Assembly: GCA_021399445.1 (NCBI GenBank)
Contig: JAJTUQ010000001.1
Span: forward strand, 1,240,001 to 1,304,000
Reading direction: 5' to 3'
Length of the DNA stretch: 64,000 bases
Source: Xylogone sp. PMI_703
Lineage: Eukaryota; Ascomycota; Leotiomycetes
Shown here one piece after another: positions 12,245-23,926 of this stretch (its first letter is position 1; every line of letters starts with the position of its first letter). Below the pieces are notes generated by a model that saw only the letters and a list, made by a program, of their open reading frames with translations, did not search any database and was not told the DNA's origin. Made by a program: the position numbers and the translations under genes.

Positions 12245-14160
12245 AGCGAGTCGAGGGTATGCAGCCAGAGATCTTGGCAAAGAAAGATTCCAATTGAGAA
12301 AATTAAAGTATTGGAAAGGGCCTTGTCAGCGACTTCCAGATGTGTCGAGCTTGGAGTCGCAGTGGTTTGCTCTTGGTTACACAGCAGAAAGACCAGGAGC
12401 AGAGCGAAAGGCCTGTAGCTGCTGTGCAATCAAGAGCAAGACCGATAGACTTGCTGGGGTTTTTATTCCTACGATGCTACCGACCGCTTCCCCGAAGCAG
12501 AGTGTTCTAGTGACCGGGAATAACCAACACGGAAAGATTGAGGGGATCCATGCGTGCTTTCATAGTATCTGATTGGATTCATCTGGAGGTCTAACAAGCT
12601 GTGGGCTATCGGCAATTGCGAACAGCAGTGGGATGGAAGCTTGCAGTCGCAGTTGGCAGCCAACCTTTGTCAAAGCCGTGTTTGTTGCCATAGCGGAGGT
12701 AGTTTTCTACGCTCCAAGGGTTAAGGTTGCATTGTCAGGATACTCACCCCTGAAGCTTACCCCCAAGCAGGACTTACGCGGTGAATGCCGGTGGAGGGAA
12801 ACTCCTCTCCGTGTCCGTGGTTCCGCTCTGTATCGCATGGGCATAGTATAGAATACTGTCACATTCAATAAGAAACACTGCTAGTAGGGGATTTATCTCT
12901 CAACCAAGTGGAATTAGATACGCTCAGTGTCACAAAAGCAAAGATTAACTAGGGGTGTCTCTCAAACTTGAGGTCCGCTCTGTCCGCTCTGTCCGCTGTA
13001 TGGTGCTTACAGCACCAGTCTCTCGAAATTATATCAATGGAGCTCACAGTTGTATGAATGACATTGCACCAAATACCTCTGGGACGAGAGATATCGGGAT
13101 AATCTAGGTCCTCTCTGCCGTATTATAGTTTGCAGCACCAAGACCTTGATACTACCTACCGCATCGATCTTTACAACTCCGAATCGGCAGAGGTCACAAC
13201 GCCGAATGCTGATCTCAGTCTGCTCTCCTCTCATGCTCTTGCAACTTACAGTTCAATAAGACCGAGATAAACAGTATTTTGTTTATAACCGCAACGGTGA
13301 TATGATTAACTTCTGGAAATCTGATCTTTGTCGTTGGACTAAATAGATATCGATTCCAGAAATTCGGAAACCAGTGGAAATGCCGTGTCTTAATGATCAC
13401 CCACCTTGATCGCGCCGATACTCGCGCAATCTCCCAGCATTACGGAAGCTCAAGCTCGGGTTGCGATCCTGAAGACAATCTCGGTCTCCCCTTGACGAAC
13501 TCTTTCTGCAATGAACCACATCCAGGAGAACGGTAAAGTACTTACGGTACCATGTCACATCGCATGAACTGTGGCGAACGAGGGAATTTGAGAAATGTCT
13601 GTCACTGATTGGACTTTTTCTATTTCTCCACCTTGTTGCATTCTCGAGTCCTTCAGATATATGTGGTATGCCTCTGTAGCGACCATGGAGGCCCCTTGTC
13701 CTCGGAGTCGGGGCTGTCTCTGCCCGTTGCTTGTGACCGTGCAATCCATACTTGAGCGAGTCAAGTCTTACCTCTCCAAGCTGCTCTTGAACGAGGTAAG
13801 ACCGGACCGGGGGTTAAGATCATCACTTTCAATTCTTCGTACAGGAATAGTGCCTTACCCATCCTTACGATTCCATTGCAATGAAAAGGTGAAGGGCTTG
13901 TAAAGTAGCATTGGGTGAATGGTACTACACTTCGTGCCTACGGAGTATGCTTATTAGGTACCCTCCCTTTTAAGCAGAAGATCTCCTCTCGATCTCCATC
14001 TTCCTCCAGGCCTGGATGCCCTCGATGTTCTCGATACCTTCGATACCTTTCACTCGCCGCAAGAACTCACCGCAGCGTGCAACTATGAAGGCGATCTGGC
14101 CGAACCTGGAGTGCCTTACCTAACTACACACTGTTCGCTTTCACGCTCGTTGTAGTTGCA
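12245..14160. other. Intergenic region between the hydrolase and the PTH11-like gene
   Basis: About 1.9 kb serving as a divergent promoter region. It holds a small tandem repeat (12974..12997) and no frame with recognisable protein content. Confidence 0.4.
12974..12997 (+). repeat. Short tandem repeat, 9-bp unit
   Basis: The unit TCCGCTCTG occurs twice in direct succession, followed by a partial third copy (TCCGCT). It lies in non-coding DNA, and no function is proposed. Confidence 0.7.
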
Positions 14161-15591
14161 ATGGCGCTGTCTTCCGACACTATTCAGACCCTCGCCATCA
14201 TGTGGACCTTCACATGGACCGCAGTCACCATAATGGCTTTGCGCCTAATCTTGCGCAAAGTAAGAGGGCAAAAGTTTGAGGTTGGTGATTATCTTACAAT
14301 GGCGTGTATTTTTTTCATTCTTGCCCGGTGCGCAACGATTCATGTGGTCCTGATCTGGGGAAGCAACAATGTTACAAAGGAGTTTCGTGCGCACCACGTC
14401 TTCACGCAAAAGGAGATTTACCAGAGAGAAATCGGCAGCAAGTTAACATTAGTCAATCGCACATTCTACAATTCATAGTAAGTAAGATCCATATCCATGA
14501 TCCCGAGCCACATGTTCTCTAACTATGTTTAGTGTGTGGCTGCAAAAATGCGTTGTCATGGTTCTTTACGAAAGAGTCCTTGGAGTCCTACCGTGGGCTG
14601 ACAGAGTAATGAAGCTCTACTGGTTCATATTAGCGGCAACATATGTCGTGATCCAGGTTGTGACTTTCACAGATTGCAGGCCGATCTATCTCTATTGGCA
14701 GGTCGTTCCAGATCCAGGTTGGTTCTAATTAGCTTTGCGAGATATTATTGAGGAGGTATACATATTAACTCCTATTCAAATATCAGGAACATGCTCCGAA
14801 GCACTTGGACAGCTCATTATTCTCGGCGCCCTCAATATATTTACCGATGTTCTACTTATAATAATACCAATACCCGTCTTCATTAATATTAGGCAGAGCC
14901 TTTGGCAGTATGTAACCCATCTTCTAGCTCGTGACTACTACTTATTCCGAGAACGCATTTCAAACCCCATTCCTCAATCTCACTCCCTCGTATTCATGTT
15001 ACTAAATGCTGCCCTAGACGGCTTCGCCTGCTAGGTCTCTTCTCTCTCGGTGTCTTTCTCGTCATCATCACCATTATTAGACTCCCGATTAACTTTTCCC
15101 ACGGCTTCCAGCAAGTCAATCGCACTACCTGGGCCTCGGTTGAGTCACTCGCTGCTGCTATTGTCGCCAACTTCCCAACCCTCTACATACTTCGAAATCG
15201 CTCTCCTAATAATAGTAAGAACAGGAGTAGCAGGAGGCGCACCACCAACCCTGAATCCCCCGGATCGCCACCAGAATCACGATCAGAAGACGGAAACTCA
15301 ACAATTGATCTTCATCCTTCACATAAGCGATCAAAGAGTAGATCAGGCCTCAATCCCACCGACGGATGGCCAGGCAAGAACGGCATCCTTGTGACCAAAA
15401 GTGTCGATCTAGAGATGGGTGGAGTAGCCCATCTAAGCAGGACATTAGATGGGCTGGATGATCGTGGCCAACTTGAGAGCTGGGATAGGAAAGCAAGGAA
15501 GTTGAGGAAAATAGACGGCGGGACTCACTATACGGCGGAGTGGAATAAGAAGAATGGAGAGAGTGAAGAGAATTTAACGAAAACGATATGA
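14161..15591 (+). CDS. PTH11-like / fungal rhodopsin-domain integral membrane protein
   Basis: Exons 14161..14477, 14533..14717, 14787..14907 and 15018..15591 give 398 aa, with every junction GT-AG and in phase. The spliced protein has about seven hydrophobic helices: TLAIMWTFTWTAVTIMALRL, a second around 'GDYLTMACIFFIL', others around 'WLQKCVVMVLYERVLG', 'YWFILAATYVVIQVVTFTDC', 'LGALNIFTDVLLIIIPIPVF' and 'LLGLFSLGVFLVIITII', with the seventh less certain near 'ESLAAAIVANFPTLYIL'. A long basic, Ser-rich cytosolic tail follows. Landmarks of the fungal rhodopsin-domain family are the cysteine pair around 'TDCRP..YW' and 'TCSEA', and the 'NIFTDVLLIIIPIP' motif. Some family members act as surface-sensing GPCR-like receptors. 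This member's ligand and role are unknown, and no CFEM domain is present. Confidence 0.85.
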
Positions 15592-17558
15592 TGCCGCAGT
15601 CTCAAAAAGTGTGAATACTATTGTTGCAGTTCTAACAACGACAGTCATCCCTGACGGCTCGAAGCATGGTCTATGCCTATATAAAAGACCCGTTGCAGAG
15701 TGGATACGATGGAAACAGGCCATCGGCCCAAGGTCCTAGAGAGAGATAGGCTAGTTGGAAGAGTCCATAACCCGTTCGGCAATAAGTTCTCACAACGTCT
15801 GAGAGGAGCCGCCTGAATGGCATACTTCCAGTTATACCCAACAGTTAAATAATGTACATAGGTGTTATATATTAAAGAGCCAAAGTAAATACCGCTTTGA
15901 AATCCTAGAAACTAGATCAGCTGCCGGGCTGCCATTCTATCAATTGTCGTTAAGCTTCCCTCTCTGAATAAGTTACCTGAGGTGTCTCCCAGAACTTTAG
16001 TCCGTATAAATTGTAGTTAATAATTGCCAATTAATGACCAAGTATTGAAACAGGACATATTGCTGGAGGGACAGCCGCGATTCTACTTCTAGTCACTCAA
16101 CCAGCGCTGGAAAAACGTCATACGTCAATGCATACGGAGATGCTCCCGTACACGGTCCTCTTTGTGCTGCAACAATATTTGCTGCCTCACCAATAAGCGT
16201 GTTAATCTAGTTTGAGGGGACCAATGAGGTTACAATGGCCACCAAGGTCTCTTCATTTGTCAGAAATCTCTCACTAATGCATCCTTCTTTCCTCCCACTC
16301 TACCATATTAAAATACTAACACTGAAAGTACAGTATGACATGGCCTGTGGGTTCTGAAACAAATGGCCCACTTCCGTCTCATTACAGATTGAAGAGGTAT
16401 CGTTACCATTCACTAGTTTCGAACAGCCTAGCATGATTGTCTCATAAACAAGCTTTCTTATAGGATAGACCCACAATAAATAGCGACACTTAGCTATTAC
16501 CCGGTGCGGTACTGAAATATGCATCTATTTTACTATCCTAGGGTATTCAATGTGCGCTTACTCTATGGCAAATAATCTCATAGTGGCATATAGGGCAGGT
16601 AATATTCTAGCTGAGAATAAATTAAGAAAATAAGGCACTTTGTAAATCACTGAACTGGCGCCTTAAGTATCTCTGTGGTCATATGGTCTTTGCTCTTATG
16701 AGGTAGACAGCAAGATGTAAACAGTCTGAGTACTATCTGTGTACCAAGATTTTTTTAATTAACTCTAGTATTCTATCTAGGGACCTATTAGAATGACATA
16801 GGTCATTTGGACTTATTGCACCACACTGTAGAAGTCGGCAGAGGTTCCAGACTGGTTGGGGAAAGGTAGAATATTAGAGAAATGTCCTCTGCTAATCACG
16901 AAGTAGCTAGCTCGTTCATTCCTCAGTCTGGTGCTTTAGTATATTCTCAGGGTCAAGACGTATCGTACCTGCTAAAGAGAGAAAGTAATACTACATAGGG
17001 TTAACAGAACTGGAGTTAGGTATTCAGGGTAACAAGTTAATTCATTGGAGTACTAACATCTACCTTATGAAGGAAAATCCCAGTTCAAGTACCATTTTAT
17101 GATTTTCTGCGGGCAGCAACCAAATCTGGATCGTTATAAGCTCTCTAGTGTCTCTTCAACAGAACATCACAAAAAGACAATACTCGTTAATGACATGAAT
17201 AAAGAATATAGAAGCTTAAACGTTATTTAAGGCAACGTTCTGAACAAACCTGTGATAATAGACTATAATTTAGTGACCCAAGGTCTAGAATAATTAACAA
17301 GTAAGTTCAATAAAGATCATCCATATCTCATCCATATCTCATCTCTACTAGAAATATTTGCAGGCATATATGAGAGCCTACAATTGAAACTCTAATCTCC
17401 TATCATCAAAGTAAAATGAACTACAACACTTGTAAACCCTAATATGTGACCATGTATTGCATAGTTCATACTCCAAATAGTAACTGATCTTACACTTCAG
17501 AATTGAATTTAGAGAAATTTCTATTAAGATCTCAACATCGAACAAGACGGTTATATTC
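15592..17558. other. Gene-free AT-rich region
   Basis: About 2 kb, AT-rich, with frames below 75 codons only. It contains an 11-bp tandem duplication at 17320..17341. No gene, RNA or element can be supported. Confidence 0.45.
17320..17341 (+). repeat. Short tandem repeat, 11-bp unit
   Basis: TCCATATCTCA is repeated twice head to tail, with a partial third copy following. It is non-coding, about 220 bp beyond the stop codon of the AAA gene. Confidence 0.7.
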
Positions 17559-20500
17559 TTAATAGCTCTTTCTGAATCCAGCTCTTACTCTTCTTTCCTG
17601 TAGCATCTCCTCCATGACGGCAGCTACCATTTCAGCGCTACATTCCAATTCTTTATCCGCTGCCTGAGCCTCAGCAAGGACACGCATACATAAAGTCTTT
17701 GATAAAGTCTCCACATCTCTTGCATTTCCCCAAAATGCGGTAGTAGTCAAGGACCCCATTAGTCGTACCAATTTTGTGAAATCCATACTCTTGGGTTTGC
17801 TGAAAACTGGAGCCACAATACCCGCTTTGCCCAGTTTTATGTGTAAGACTCTCAAGCACTGTTGAGTATCCAATGGCGTAAAGTTTAAATCCTCTGGAAA
17901 CCTGCTGGCGAGACCAGGGTTCATACCCAGAAGTTCATTCATCTCGTTCTCATAACCGGCCAGGATAACGACGAGATTACCTAGGAATGTCGGTTTCGTG
18001 AGCAAATCGACGAGCTCAGAGATAACTTCAGATGTAAAGTTATTTCTGCCACTGCCAGAACTGAGACGGTAAGCTTCATCAATGAAGAGCACTTTTCCTA
18101 GACCTCTTTCAAAGACTCTTGTCGTCTTTGGACCCGAATGCCCAACATATGTCCCGACCAAGTCACTAACTGAACATTCTACAACCGAGGCTTCTGAAAG
18201 AAATCCCATGTCATAATATACCTGTGCTATCTTTCTAGCCGTAGTGGTCTTCCCAGTTCCAGGGGGACCTTTAAATATGAAATTAGTTGGAATATACCCT
18301 TTCGGATCCATATCCCGAGCTTTCATTGACTGGGCTACAAGTTGGTATCGTTCTAGCTTCCTTACAATGTCATCACAGCCAACCACATCACTGAATAGCT
18401 TTTTCAAGTTTAAGGTTGCAGTCTTACCCCTATCAAATTCGGGATCAAAGTCCTGTGGTTGAAGAACCCATCTGTGAATTTGGTCCGGCTTTTCAGCAAG
18501 AGCAAAGCGAGCTTGACAATTTGTTTTAGCTTTGGATATCAAATTTTCAACGTCACCTCCGTTTCCGAAGTTGAGCCTAGTTCTAGCCTTGTCTAGGACG
18601 TCCATGGTGACTTTGATAGCGTCCTCAGTGGCTTCCACAACTTGTTCCTCTAATTTTGACCGCAAAATACTTTCTAACTCAGGAAGCGCATAACTTTGGA
18701 ACCAAAACGCATCCGAGACTGGGAAGCGGCGACTGAGTCCAGGATTACAGTTTTGAAGCATCTCTTGCATCCTATCACTATAACCTAGGAGTAACACAGC
18801 CCGGTCCTCGCCAGGTACGCCCTGAACTTCACTGACAATAGTGTCAATAACGCCTTGGCGAAAGCGATCGCTAGAGTTACCAGTGCGATCTTGATTGCTA
18901 GTATATAGCATGTGAGCTTCATCAATGACAAGCACATTTCCCATAGCAGCAGTCAAGGCAGCTTTGGTATTCGCCTCCGAATGACCAATGTACTGCCCAA
19001 TCAGGTCACTTGGGTTCTGTATGATAACTTCTCCTTTGCTCAGAACACCTATATCAACAAGTATCTGGGCATATAGCTTGGCAACGACGGTTTTCCCAGT
19101 ACCAGGGGGGCCAAGGAATAGTCGATTGAAGGAGGATTGCAACAGTGGCTTCTCTTCTAACTCCCTTTGATAATTTGCTCGAACTATCTCAAAAATAGAT
19201 CGAACCGCCGCTTTGACCTGGCTTAAGCCTGTAAGTTGCTGTAACTTTTTCCAAGCTAGACTTTCAAAGATTGCCTCTGAAGGGTCAGGCCCGAGTATAT
19301 CGTATTTATTAAAGAAGTAATCATCATCTTCACTGTGCACCTCTGACTCCTGCGTATTATTCTCTACTTCGTTGCGAGACTGCTCATTTTCGCTAACATC
19401 AGCGTTACTATCTTTTGTTGTACGACTCGTGATCTCATTTTGGGGGGGATTTTCTTCGACCGCTGTATTCTTAGACGCCAAGTCGTCGGTTTGGTCTGGC
19501 AACACTCTGATAGTCCCGTCTGCCATTCCAGACGATGAAGTGTCTTGATCCCCTACTTTTACCTTGTCTGTCTCATCGTCGATTCTTTCAGAAGCAGAAG
19601 TATTAACGTCCGTAGACACTTCATCTCTTGCCTTTTCTTCCTGCTCTTGCTTCTTCTTCCGGATTCCCGCCAATCGAGTGCATTGACGTTCCCAAATGCG
19701 AGAGAGTAAATTCTCTATTTCTCTAGCATTGCCGAACTCTGGGCTACCTCGAACCCTACCCACTCTTCTTGTTGCAATCCTCATATAGAGACCATCTTCG
19801 CCTCCTTCAATATACATCTTGCCATCAAATTTCTTCTTGGTAGAAGCGACTAAGATCTCGCGAAGTTGATCGTCAGAGTAATCTGGAAATTTCAAAAGAT
19901 GAGGCAGGCAGGTCGCTGCTCTATCGCTTTGTCCTAGCAATTTTTGCATGCCCTTTTCACGGCCAGCTAAAATGAGTAAAACCTTTCCTCTTCGTTGCTC
20001 AACTTCCTGAAACATAAACTCAAGAACCTTGCGGCCAGTGCTGCTTTCGACTAGTTTATCCGCATCGTCAACGAATAAAACGCCTCCCGCATCATCGACA
20101 TAGTTGAGATATCGGTTTAGTCTTCCAATTCCGCCGTCGGCAAGGTATAGACCTGAAGTCTCCTTGTAAGTCTCTCCGATAACGCTTATAGCAGAGAGAT
20201 ATTTGGCATAGTTTCGCGCTACCACTGTTTTACCTGGCTCGATTTTAGTGTAAGCAAGATAGAAGAACTCGTGAAACTCACCAGTCCCAGGACTACCAAT
20301 GAGGGCGGTACCAAAGCACTCCTTTTTTAAATCCGTTCCTCGTCGGTTAGACACTTCAAGCTTTGCCGCGAGTTTCTCGAAATGTATTTTTATATGATCC
20401 AATCCTATCAGAGCATTAATTTCGGACAACGCCTTTTCCTTGATCTCTCTTTTCCTCCTGCTCTCACTATCTTCCTCCTCCTCCTCACCCTTTTGTACTT

Positions 20501-21230
20501 CATTGGTTTCAGAATTGGGTTGGTTTGTGATTTCTGCATCCAAGTTTTCTAAAATATCCACTGCTTCAACCTTGTCGGAGTTACCGGCAGCTGAGATGGC
20601 AGCATCAGGTTTGAAGTTTATGAGAAAATGTCGTTCCCATATCTCAAGATATTTTATCATCTCCGGGCATACCTCGACCGTGTTGGACTCCTGCCGTTCG
20701 ACAAGATTTCGAATTCGTTTCAAAATGGCAATGAATTGAAGCCTCCGAATTGGGTCAATCTTTAATTCCAGCCTACGACGTAGTGACAATTTCCAATCAC
20801 TGTGGTACTGTGACCTGACCAGCTCTAGATCGGCGTATAAATTCATGTGCTCGAGTTGTAAAAACAGTGACGGAAGCTCAAACTTAACGAGGGAAAAGGC
20901 TGAGTATCTTATTGATCGTTGGCCCACGGCGGAAACAATTTCGATATTAGCCACAGAATCACTGGCTAGATCATCTTTGCCTGGGAATTTGTGTTCGAAT
21001 AGAAAGCTATGGATCCGAGATACATTTTTAAGAGAATGGTCAAGGCTTCTACCAATGAAGACTGCATCAACCTCGAGAGAGTGAAGAGGTTTTGCATGAT
21101 CCTTCATATACGTGAGTTTTCGATATACTGCTGAAGCAGTTTCAAGGGACCAAATAGTCTGTAGCACCAGAGCCTTGGAGTTCTCCAAGCCATAATTGCA
21201 CTGCCAGCACGGAGGTAGAGGATCCAACAT
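17559..21230 (-). CDS. Protein with three tandem CbbX/CfxQ (SpoVK)-type AAA+ domains
   Basis: Exons complement(20282..21230, 17559..20233) give 1207 aa. The 48-bp intron sits inside the first Walker A motif, and splicing yields GSPGTGKT at about 312-319. Domains: an unrecognised helical N-terminus (1-240); an acidic linker; AAA1; an acidic, Asn/Ser-rich linker (about 520-640); AAA2 with GPPGTGKT near 690 and 'VLVIDEAHML'; AAA3 with GPPGTGKT near 971 and 'VLFIDEAYRL'. AAA2 and AAA3 keep the arginine-finger region (NPGLSRRFP and NPGLASRFP). AAA1 has 'VLFVDDADKL' and lacks the equivalent NPG..RFP, so it probably binds but hydrolyses ATP poorly. Bacterial and algal relatives remodel Rubisco. The fungal role is unknown, with protein remodelling the safest inference. 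No signal peptide or membrane segment is present. Confidence 0.88.
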   Translation of the reverse strand: MLDPLPPCWQCNYGLENSKALVLQTIWSLETASAVYRKLTYMKDHAKPLHSLEVDAVFIGRSLDHSLKNVSRIHSFLFEHKFPGKDDLASDSVANIEIVSAVGQRSIRYSAFSLVKFELPSLFLQLEHMNLYADLELVRSQYHSDWKLSLRRRLELKIDPIRRLQFIAILKRIRNLVERQESNTVEVCPEMIKYLEIWERHFLINFKPDAAISAAGNSDKVEAVDILENLDAEITNQPNSETNEVQKGEEEEEDSESRRKREIKEKALSEINALIGLDHIKIHFEKLAAKLEVSNRRGTDLKKECFGTALIGSPGTGEFHEFFYLAYTKIEPGKTVVARNYAKYLSAISVIGETYKETSGLYLADGGIGRLNRYLNYVDDAGGVLFVDDADKLVESSTGRKVLEFMFQEVEQRRGKVLLILAGREKGMQKLLGQSDRAATCLPHLLKFPDYSDDQLREILVASTKKKFDGKMYIEGGEDGLYMRIATRRVGRVRGSPEFGNAREIENLLSRIWERQCTRLAGIRKKKQEQEEKARDEVSTDVNTSASERIDDETDKVKVGDQDTSSSGMADGTIRVLPDQTDDLASKNTAVEENPPQNEITSRTTKDSNADVSENEQSRNEVENNTQESEVHSEDDDYFFNKYDILGPDPSEAIFESLAWKKLQQLTGLSQVKAAVRSIFEIVRANYQRELEEKPLLQSSFNRLFLGPPGTGKTVVAKLYAQILVDIGVLSKGEVIIQNPSDLIGQYIGHSEANTKAALTAAMGNVLVIDEAHMLYTSNQDRTGNSSDRFRQGVIDTIVSEVQGVPGEDRAVLLLGYSDRMQEMLQNCNPGLSRRFPVSDAFWFQSYALPELESILRSKLEEQVVEATEDAIKVTMDVLDKARTRLNFGNGGDVENLISKAKTNCQARFALAEKPDQIHRWVLQPQDFDPEFDRGKTATLNLKKLFSDVVGCDDIVRKLERYQLVAQSMKARDMDPKGYIPTNFIFKGPPGTGKTTTARKIAQVYYDMGFLSEASVVECSVSDLVGTYVGHSGPKTTRVFERGLGKVLFIDEAYRLSSGSGRNNFTSEVISELVDLLTKPTFLGNLVVILAGYENEMNELLGMNPGLASRFPEDLNFTPLDTQQCLRVLHIKLGKAGIVAPVFSKPKSMDFTKLVRLMGSLTTTAFWGNARDVETLSKTLCMRVLAEAQAADKELECSAEMVAAVMEEMLQERRVRAGFRKSY

Positions 21231-22041
21231 GGTGCGCCGTTCAGGAGCTCAAAGACACTTAACAGAAGGGAAGAGCGAAAGATAACGCATACGACACCAA
21301 AGAAAATAGATGAGGCTATAGAATCATTATAACTATTATCCTAAGGCCCTTCATGGCGCTGAGATGATATTGGCAGTCTCAGCCACAGCAGTTGTTGCCT
21401 TAACTTGACTCACCTATCATGCAGTAAGGGTAACATATATGCTACCCTCCAAGGTAATCTCGTCATAAGTTTAATGCCCTTACCGCAAAATCTGAGGCTC
21501 TGTGAAGAGTTAATTTGATGAGCTTCTGTTAGAAGCACCATCTAAGTATTGGAATCCACAGTTGGGCAGGCAGCAGCGGCACTGTACGCAGTCGACCGCC
21601 ACGGCTTGGAGGAGCAATGAGGACTCGGAACATTCCGAGTGAATCCCCTGCTGATCTAGAACCCAAATTAGATATTCTGTGTTGTATGTTGTTCCAGCTA
21701 AATGTAACGATCCCATTCATGATTTCGATATTCCTTTGTCCTAGACACTTAAAGTTAAACACTCATGTGAGTTGACGCGGCTGGTGTTATCGTCCTAGGC
21801 TGCAGCCTACCAATCGAGCCCCAGCAGCGGGGATCTTACCTGTGGCTGGGACGCTGCCAGCCTCCCAAAATATATACATACTGCCACATCTTCACGAGGG
21901 ACGAGGGATGAGTTAGTTTTCCGTTGCTTCAATTAATTAACAAGAGGGTATAATACTTCCTCTAACTTGATCCCGTCCACAGTTGCTCTATCCTACACTG
22001 CCCATAGTCCCATCTTACACAAATTAAAGTATAACCAACAT
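21231..22041. other. Intergenic region between AAA protein and transcription-factor-like gene
   Basis: About 0.8 kb. It contains a perfect 14-bp palindrome TAGGCTGCAGCCTA at 21796..21809. Otherwise I see nothing. Confidence 0.4.
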
Positions 22042-23926
22042 TTAACTCCCTAGAAGTATATCCATAGTGACCTTTGCCTCGTCCCACAAACCTCTACTGC
22101 TATCCGCATGAACGCTTTCAACCCACAAGAATTTCACCAGCGATGATCTAACTTGCTCCCAACTGCCAATCTTCCACTCCTTAATAGCCTTCGCAAGGCG
22201 AGCCACGAACCATGCCCGATGCTTCGTACCGGCCACAGCAGTACCACTTAGGAATATAATCCATAGGAATAATTCTCTAGCTAGTGTTGTATTGGTATCA
22301 ATCATGCCAAGACAGGTTTTCAGTTTCAGAACCACGGCTTCATCTGCTGATATCCCAGCAGGATATCCCTCCACCTGGAGGCCAATCTCAGCATGGTGGA
22401 TTGTTTTGAGGCAGATCAGAGCTCCCATGCTGCACGCTTCTTCAAGAATAAGATTGGGAGAATTTCTGTCCGCAAGGAAGTGGAACTGCAGTAAATGATA
22501 CTGGATGGCAATAGCGAGACCATCAAACATCATATGATCTATCTTTTTATCGACCACTGAGGTAAGGTATTGCAGCTCACTTAGGATCTCAACCAGTGAC
22601 TCGTCAAAAAGAAATACCTCTGCGACTGTTTTAAAGCCATCACTAAGAGGTAAAGTAGGCGGCTTAACCGTTAAACCAGTGAAGGCGTAGCTACTTGTAT
22701 CGATTTTTTTGCTTACAAATCGAGGTTCTGAAAATGTGCTAATGCACCCGACAATATCAACTCTAAGCACACTTTAGCAGCTGTTCAGTATTTATTTGGC
22801 ATGATGAGGCTACCTCAAAACTTTATTTTTGACATTGTCACCCAGAGTTGAGAAGCCGCCTCTGAGCTCCACCATTTTATATAGACCGTCAATATGAACG
22901 TCCCAGTTTTTGAAATTTCCTGCTATACACTTTTGTGTTTCGATGCGTTAATAAACCTCCAGTAATCATAAGAACATACCCCTACCTCATACTCTGCTAA
23001 ATGCGCAACAGCAATGATGGTACCATCAGTGACTTTAAATCGTGGATCTCGCAGATTTTTGTTAAGCAAACGGATCGTCTCCATCATGTGCTTTGTCTTT
23101 TCTAGAGAGTCGCCTGTTTTCAAAACAACCTCCGAATAAAGTGCTGAACCGCACAGGATCGAATGAAACAACGCTTCATCCGTTAAGGCTAGAGGAAGCC
23201 ATCCATTTGCAGAGACATCATCCCCAGCGCATGACCATGGTACTTTCTCTACGCTAGTAGTTATCTGAACATCTACAAAAATGTGTTAGTAAAAACAAGT
23301 ATTGCTTCACAACTCTGTGGTCTAGCATAGGTCGGAGATGGAGTCACGGGGGTTTACATTGGTCAATAAGTCTACACATGTAAGGCTCCAAGTCAATGGG
23401 ATATTTCGTAAAAGGATCCATTAATGCGAATGGCTGTCGAGGGATTGATAGATCTGCTAGATCTGGATAGAGAGGTTTCCTATTTGAGGTAATAGTGGCG
23501 TTGTGAGCACTAGCGGAACTCATGTCGTGAGACTTGTTAGTGGAATTTCCATTCTTCCGTTCCCGTCGATGCAAGTCTAGATTTACGGCAGTTGCCTTCT
23601 TCGAACTTCTGGCTTTAGTTCTTGGACGAGAAACGTTGACAAATTTGACCTGCGGTGTACCTAAACTTCCTTTTCTAGATCGGATAACAATATTGTCTGT
23701 ATCCGCAATGAATATCATTAATACATTGAAATCACTATAAGAGTAAATTTAGCTCACCATCTTTTGGCTTGTGAGAGTGTAATCCTATAACAGGTTCTTG
23801 CCAAGAAATATTTTTAGGTCTCTTCTCCTTGCTAAGTTTACTATCGAAGATAACCACTAGAGGATAGCCATCGGGATGGCGGAAATGACCATTTTGGTCC
23901 GGGATCACGTCGAGAGTTCCGTTCAT
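22042..23926 (-). CDS. Fungal transcription-factor-like protein (Fungal_trans_2 type) without zinc cluster
   Basis: Model with five exons: complement(23758..23926, 23358..23696, 22980..23272, 22814..22929, 22042..22762), 545 aa, phases consistent. Recognisable content is the C-terminal regulatory domain of Zn2Cys6-type regulators: 'LMDPFTKYPIDLEPYMCRLI', 'ALFHSILCGSALYSE', 'NWDVHIDGLYKMVELRGGFSTLG' and long helices up to the stop. The N-terminus has a basic Ser/Arg stretch (about 60-120) but no CX2CX6C cluster in the exons or just upstream. Such proteins may act without direct DNA binding, or the zinc exon may lie further upstream and be missed. The junction between exons 3 and 4 is uncertain: a donor at 22979 (GTATGT) with AAAAG fits best, and a donor five bases downstream with TATAG also keeps frame. 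Confidence 0.7.

Noticed and set aside
13595..13903. 102-codon plus-strand frame upstream of the PTH11-like gene
   Set aside because: Cys- and Pro-rich random-looking composition, no family, no supporting splice structure.
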